Positions 35,014 through 37,369 of a stretch of DNA of 37,369 nucleotides are shown here, one piece after another. A model generated the notes under the pieces. That model worked only from the letters and a program-made list of their open reading frames with translations. It was not told where the DNA came from and did not search any database. This DNA is from an uncultured Verrucomicrobia subdivision 3 bacterium (GTDB taxonomy: Bacteria; Verrucomicrobiota; Verrucomicrobiia; Limisphaerales; UBA11358): contig CAISVF010000266.1 in assembly GCA_903888765.1 (NCBI GenBank), positions 1 to 37,369 of the forward strand, given 5' to 3'. The position numbers and the translations under genes were made by a program. Numbering within the stretch: the first letter of the stretch is position 1; every line of letters begins with the position of its first letter.

Positions 35014-35697
35014 ATGTCTGACGTGACCTCCAATCCGCAACTGCTCCGCTCGCTTGGCAAACTCGCGCGGGGTTTATCCGCGCTGTTCTGGGGGTTGCCG
35101 GCAGCATTGCTAGTCTGCGCCCAAACCGCCCGGGCGGAATGGCTCAAGCCACTCGGCTTTCTGCCGGCACTGGGTATCAATGCCCTGCTGCTGTATGGTC
35201 TCTGGCTGATGGCCGATTTTCAGCGGCAAGAACGTCCCTGGCGGCTGGCGTTGGATCGCGCCCGGCTGCTGGCGCTCATTAATCTTGGCCTCTGCCCGTT
35301 CATTTTCTGGCATAACCGCGTGCCGGAACAGTTTTTCTTCCGCGCCGCCGTGCTGGTGCTGGAATTATCCGCCGTGCTATTCCTGTTCAATCTGAACCTC
35401 GTGCTGCGCCGCCTGGGGGCGATGCTCCCGGATGAAACACTGCGCCAGGAAACTCGCCAGTTCACCGTGCTAAACCGGTGGCTGCTAGTGGTGCTATTAT
35501 TTTTTGCCATCGGCGTGGCGATGCTGGCGCAACTGCCATCGCCCACGCCGGCAGTGGGTCGGCTGCTCCTCTGGGTCAACCGCTGCAATGGTCTACTGCT
35601 CATCTTTTTCATCCTGCTCCCGCTGGCGATGACCATGGCGCTCATCTGGAAAACAAAGGAAGTGATACTGGAAGCCGTCTTTGGCGCTCGCAATTAA
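35014..35697 (+). CDS. Integral membrane protein of unknown function
   Basis: The 227-residue product has about five hydrophobic helices, near 24-36, 47-66, 84-98, 108-128 and 153-171, with a further one near 185-210. It contains FWHNRVPEQFFFRAAVLVLEL and LNRWLLVVLLFFAIGVAMLAQL. No known family or catalytic motif is recognised. The gap to the next gene is 117 bases, so co-transcription with the adaptor gene is possible but unproven. Confidence 0.7.
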   Translation: MSDVTSNPQLLRSLGKLARGLSALFWGLPAALLVCAQTARAEWLKPLGFLPALGINALLLYGLWLMADFQRQERPWRLALDRARLLALINLGLCPFIFWHNRVPEQFFFRAAVLVLELSAVLFLFNLNLVLRRLGAMLPDETLRQETRQFTVLNRWLLVVLLFFAIGVAMLAQLPSPTPAVGRLLLWVNRCNGLLLIFFILLPLAMTMALIWKTKEVILEAVFGARN

Positions 35698-35814
35698 ATT
35701 TCTACTTTTCCACCAAAGCAGGGCGGCATCAAAGGCGGGATTCACTTTCCGCAAGACGCATCGGTTTTTTGCGGTTAGTCTTGGGAGGAAAAACTGGATA
35801 CTCAATGATGCACT

Positions 35815-37038
35815 ATGAGTGAAGCGGGATCAATTCCGGCAACGAAGGCGAAGGCTAGACCACGGGCATGGATACTATGGCTGCTTGCCGGCGTGATCGT
35901 GGTGCTGCTGTATTTTGGCATCGCTTATCTCATCGAAGTGTTTACGCACGAATCCACCGATGATGCCTTCATCGCCGGCCACATTGTTTCGGTTTCCTCC
36001 AGAATTGCCGGTCCGGTGACATCCGTGCTGTTCAAAGACAACCAGCTGATCCACTCCAACGATCTACTTTGGGAACTGGATCCGGCGGATTTTACGCTGA
36101 CCGTGGCCCTGAAAGCCGCCGCGGCCGAATCACAAAGTTCAAATTATAAAACCATCCTGGCCGCCTACCAGCTGATGGAGACCAAAGTAACGACCGCGAA
36201 AGCCGCCAGCCGGCGGGCGCAGGACGATGCGGATGCCGCCGCTGCCACCGCCCAAAAATCAAGGGCGGACTTTGAGCGGGCAAAGGATCTGCAAAAGCAA
36301 AACACGTTATCGCGCCAGGAATTTGATGCCGCGCAGGCGGCCCACACGAAAGCGCAAGCGGATTGGAAATCCGCGCTGGAGAATGCCGCCGAGTGCGCCT
36401 CCAAAGTGGAAGAAGCCCAGAAACAACTGGCCGCCGCGTACGAGGAAGCTGGCATGGCCATGGCTCAATGGCAAGAAGCGCAGACCAATGTGGCCATGGC
36501 GAAATTAACTTTATCGTACACAAAAACCTTCGCACCGGCCGCCGGGCGAGTAACCCGCAAAGCTGTTGAGGCGGGTGATTATGTTGCCGCTGGCCAGCCC
36601 TTATTGTCTCTGGTGGCACCGGAAGTCTGGGTGGTGGCAAACTTCAAAGAATCACAGCTGGGCAAAATGGCCGCCGGCCAGCCGGTGGTGGTGGAAATTG
36701 ATGCTCTGGGCGGACGCTCCTTCGCGGCGCACGTGGACAGCATCCAAGCCGGGAGCGGTGCCGCTTTCAGCCTGCTGCCCCCGGAAAATGCCACGGGCAA
36801 TTTTGTAAAAGTCATTCAGCGTGTGCCGGTGAAAATCATCTTTGACGATCCGCTGCCAGCGAACAAAGTGATTGGCCCGGGTTTATCGGTGATGGCGAGC
36901 GTGCAGGTAAGCAAGTTTGTCTTTCCAGCCTGGGGAATTGCATTTATCGCGGCGGTGATCGCCGGCAAAGCAGCGTTGATTTTTATTTTTGTCACCGGCC
37001 GCAAAGCCAGCGCGGAATCATCCGGCAAGCCTTGCTGA
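35815..37038 (+). CDS. EmrA/HlyD-type membrane-fusion protein with extra C-terminal hydrophobic segment
   Basis: The 407-residue inner-membrane adaptor has one N-terminal helix (about 18-42) then ESTDDAFIAGHIVSVSSRIAG, the start of an EmrA-type barrel-sandwich. A long alpha-hairpin (about 95-225) rich in Ala, Glu, Gln and Lys follows. The second lipoyl half is KTFAPAAGRVTRKAVEAGDYV, then a beta-barrel ending GPGLSVMASVQV. It then has an unusual extra tail, SKFVFPAWGIAFIAAVIAG and a further hydrophobic stretch ending in Cys. Most EmrA-like proteins stop soon after the 'GLSV.V.V' strand. No transporter partner follows; a CorA-type gene is next. Confidence 0.85.
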   Translation: MSEAGSIPATKAKARPRAWILWLLAGVIVVLLYFGIAYLIEVFTHESTDDAFIAGHIVSVSSRIAGPVTSVLFKDNQLIHSNDLLWELDPADFTLTVALKAAAAESQSSNYKTILAAYQLMETKVTTAKAASRRAQDDADAAAATAQKSRADFERAKDLQKQNTLSRQEFDAAQAAHTKAQADWKSALENAAECASKVEEAQKQLAAAYEEAGMAMAQWQEAQTNVAMAKLTLSYTKTFAPAAGRVTRKAVEAGDYVAAGQPLLSLVAPEVWVVANFKESQLGKMAAGQPVVVEIDALGGRSFAAHVDSIQAGSGAAFSLLPPENATGNFVKVIQRVPVKIIFDDPLPANKVIGPGLSVMASVQVSKFVFPAWGIAFIAAVIAGKAALIFIFVTGRKASAESSGKPC

Positions 37039-37051
37039 CAGCGCACGGGAA

Positions 37052-37071
37052 GGCCGCATCCGTTTGCGGCC
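37052..37071. other. GC-rich hairpin after the adaptor gene
   Basis: GGCCGCA (37052-37058) and TGCGGCC (37065-37071) form a perfect 7-bp stem with a 6-base loop. No T-run follows on the plus strand, so it is only a weak candidate terminator or leader hairpin, 62 bases before the CorA-type start. Confidence 0.35.
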
Positions 37072-37133
37072 AGGAGGCAAAGGCATAAAACCGGCGGCAA
37101 TGGAAACTTGCTTTGAGGCCAAATGCGCCTAGC

Positions 37134-37369
37134 ATGAACGATACCGAAACCGACCAGAACCACATGATCCGTTCGTTTGCATTCACCACCCAGGGCAAGC
37201 TGCACACGCAGGACATAGAGACATTTCTCATGCCGACTCTGCTGGCGGATACCAATTTGTTCCTTTGGCTAGACTTGGAAAAGCCAACGGCTTTTGAGAC
37301 AAAAGAGGTGTTGGAACAAATCTTTCATTTCCATCCGCTGTCCATCGAGGACTGCGTGAACGCAAGTCC
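37134..37369 (+). CDS. CorA-type magnesium transporter, N-terminal part (window ends)
   Basis: From ATG at 37134 the reading frame stays open to the window end (78 codons). It contains NLFLWLDLEKPT and IFHFHPLSIEDC, which match the cytoplasmic N-terminal domain of CorA-family divalent-cation channels ('WLDLxxPT...F.FHPLSIEDC'). The membrane helices and GMN selectivity motif would lie beyond the window, so the subfamily (CorA against ZntB-type) is not determined. Confidence 0.8.
   Translation, partial: MNDTETDQNHMIRSFAFTTQGKLHTQDIETFLMPTLLADTNLFLWLDLEKPTAFETKEVLEQIFHFHPLSIEDCVNAS

Overview
The window looks like chromosomal DNA from a GC-rich, Gram-negative bacterium of the Verrucomicrobiota, probably a Pedosphaera/Limisphaera-like lineage. 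This is inferred from an LpxC-FabZ fusion followed by LpxA (lipid A synthesis), a secreted sulfatase with a GH35 beta-galactosidase, many secreted proteins of lineage-restricted type, and a REP-associated transposase with REP-like hairpins. No rRNA or tRNA gene was seen, so the taxonomy is inference.

Layout: (1) 1-1245 is a mobile-element edge: the C-terminal end of an IS4/Tn5-type transposase, overlapped by a RAYT (Y1/HUH REP-associated transposase), then a non-coding stretch with a REP-like hairpin. (2) 1246-11120 is a plus-strand envelope cluster: a PepSY lipoprotein-like protein, three secreted or anchored proteins of unknown function, then a tightly overlapping five-gene run of OmpR-type regulator, sensor kinase, TolC-like outer-membrane lipoprotein, adaptor and RND pump. 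The four junctions are ATGA, GTGA, ATGA and a 2-nt gap, so the pump and its regulators form one operon. (3) 11198-17409 is a minus-strand saccharolytic cluster: a secreted clan GH-D-like putative glycosidase, a GH35 beta-galactosidase with a discoidin-like C-terminus, and a type I sulfatase. Together they suggest use of a sulfated galactose-containing glycan. (4) 17423-18926 is a decayed or accessory patch: a broken VapB-like antitoxin, a UPF0158 protein and a frameshifted pRiA4b ORF-3-like gene. (5) 19073-23136 holds a GspC-like Pro/Gly-rich secreted protein, a PAP2-phosphatase/ArnT-like glycosyltransferase fusion, and an OGG1-type DNA glycosylase. (6) 23223-28033 is core: lpxA and lpxC-fabZ on the minus strand, divergent from clpC. 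(7) 28252-37369 holds a secreted STN-plus-subtilase protein, a 51-residue two-helix membrane protein, a lactonase-fold protein, a dus-bioD pair, speA, an integral membrane protein, an EmrA-like adaptor and the start of a CorA-type transporter.

The least expected items are: the STN-propeptide-S8 protease architecture; the PAP2-ArnT fusion; an RND adaptor that seems to lack lipoyl motifs; an OGG1 homologue whose estranged-cytosine contacts are replaced; a putative glycosidase of unassigned family; and a hairpin that both carries a T-tract and contains the GGAGG just before the response-regulator start. No CRISPR array, prophage or obviously complete novel defence system was found.
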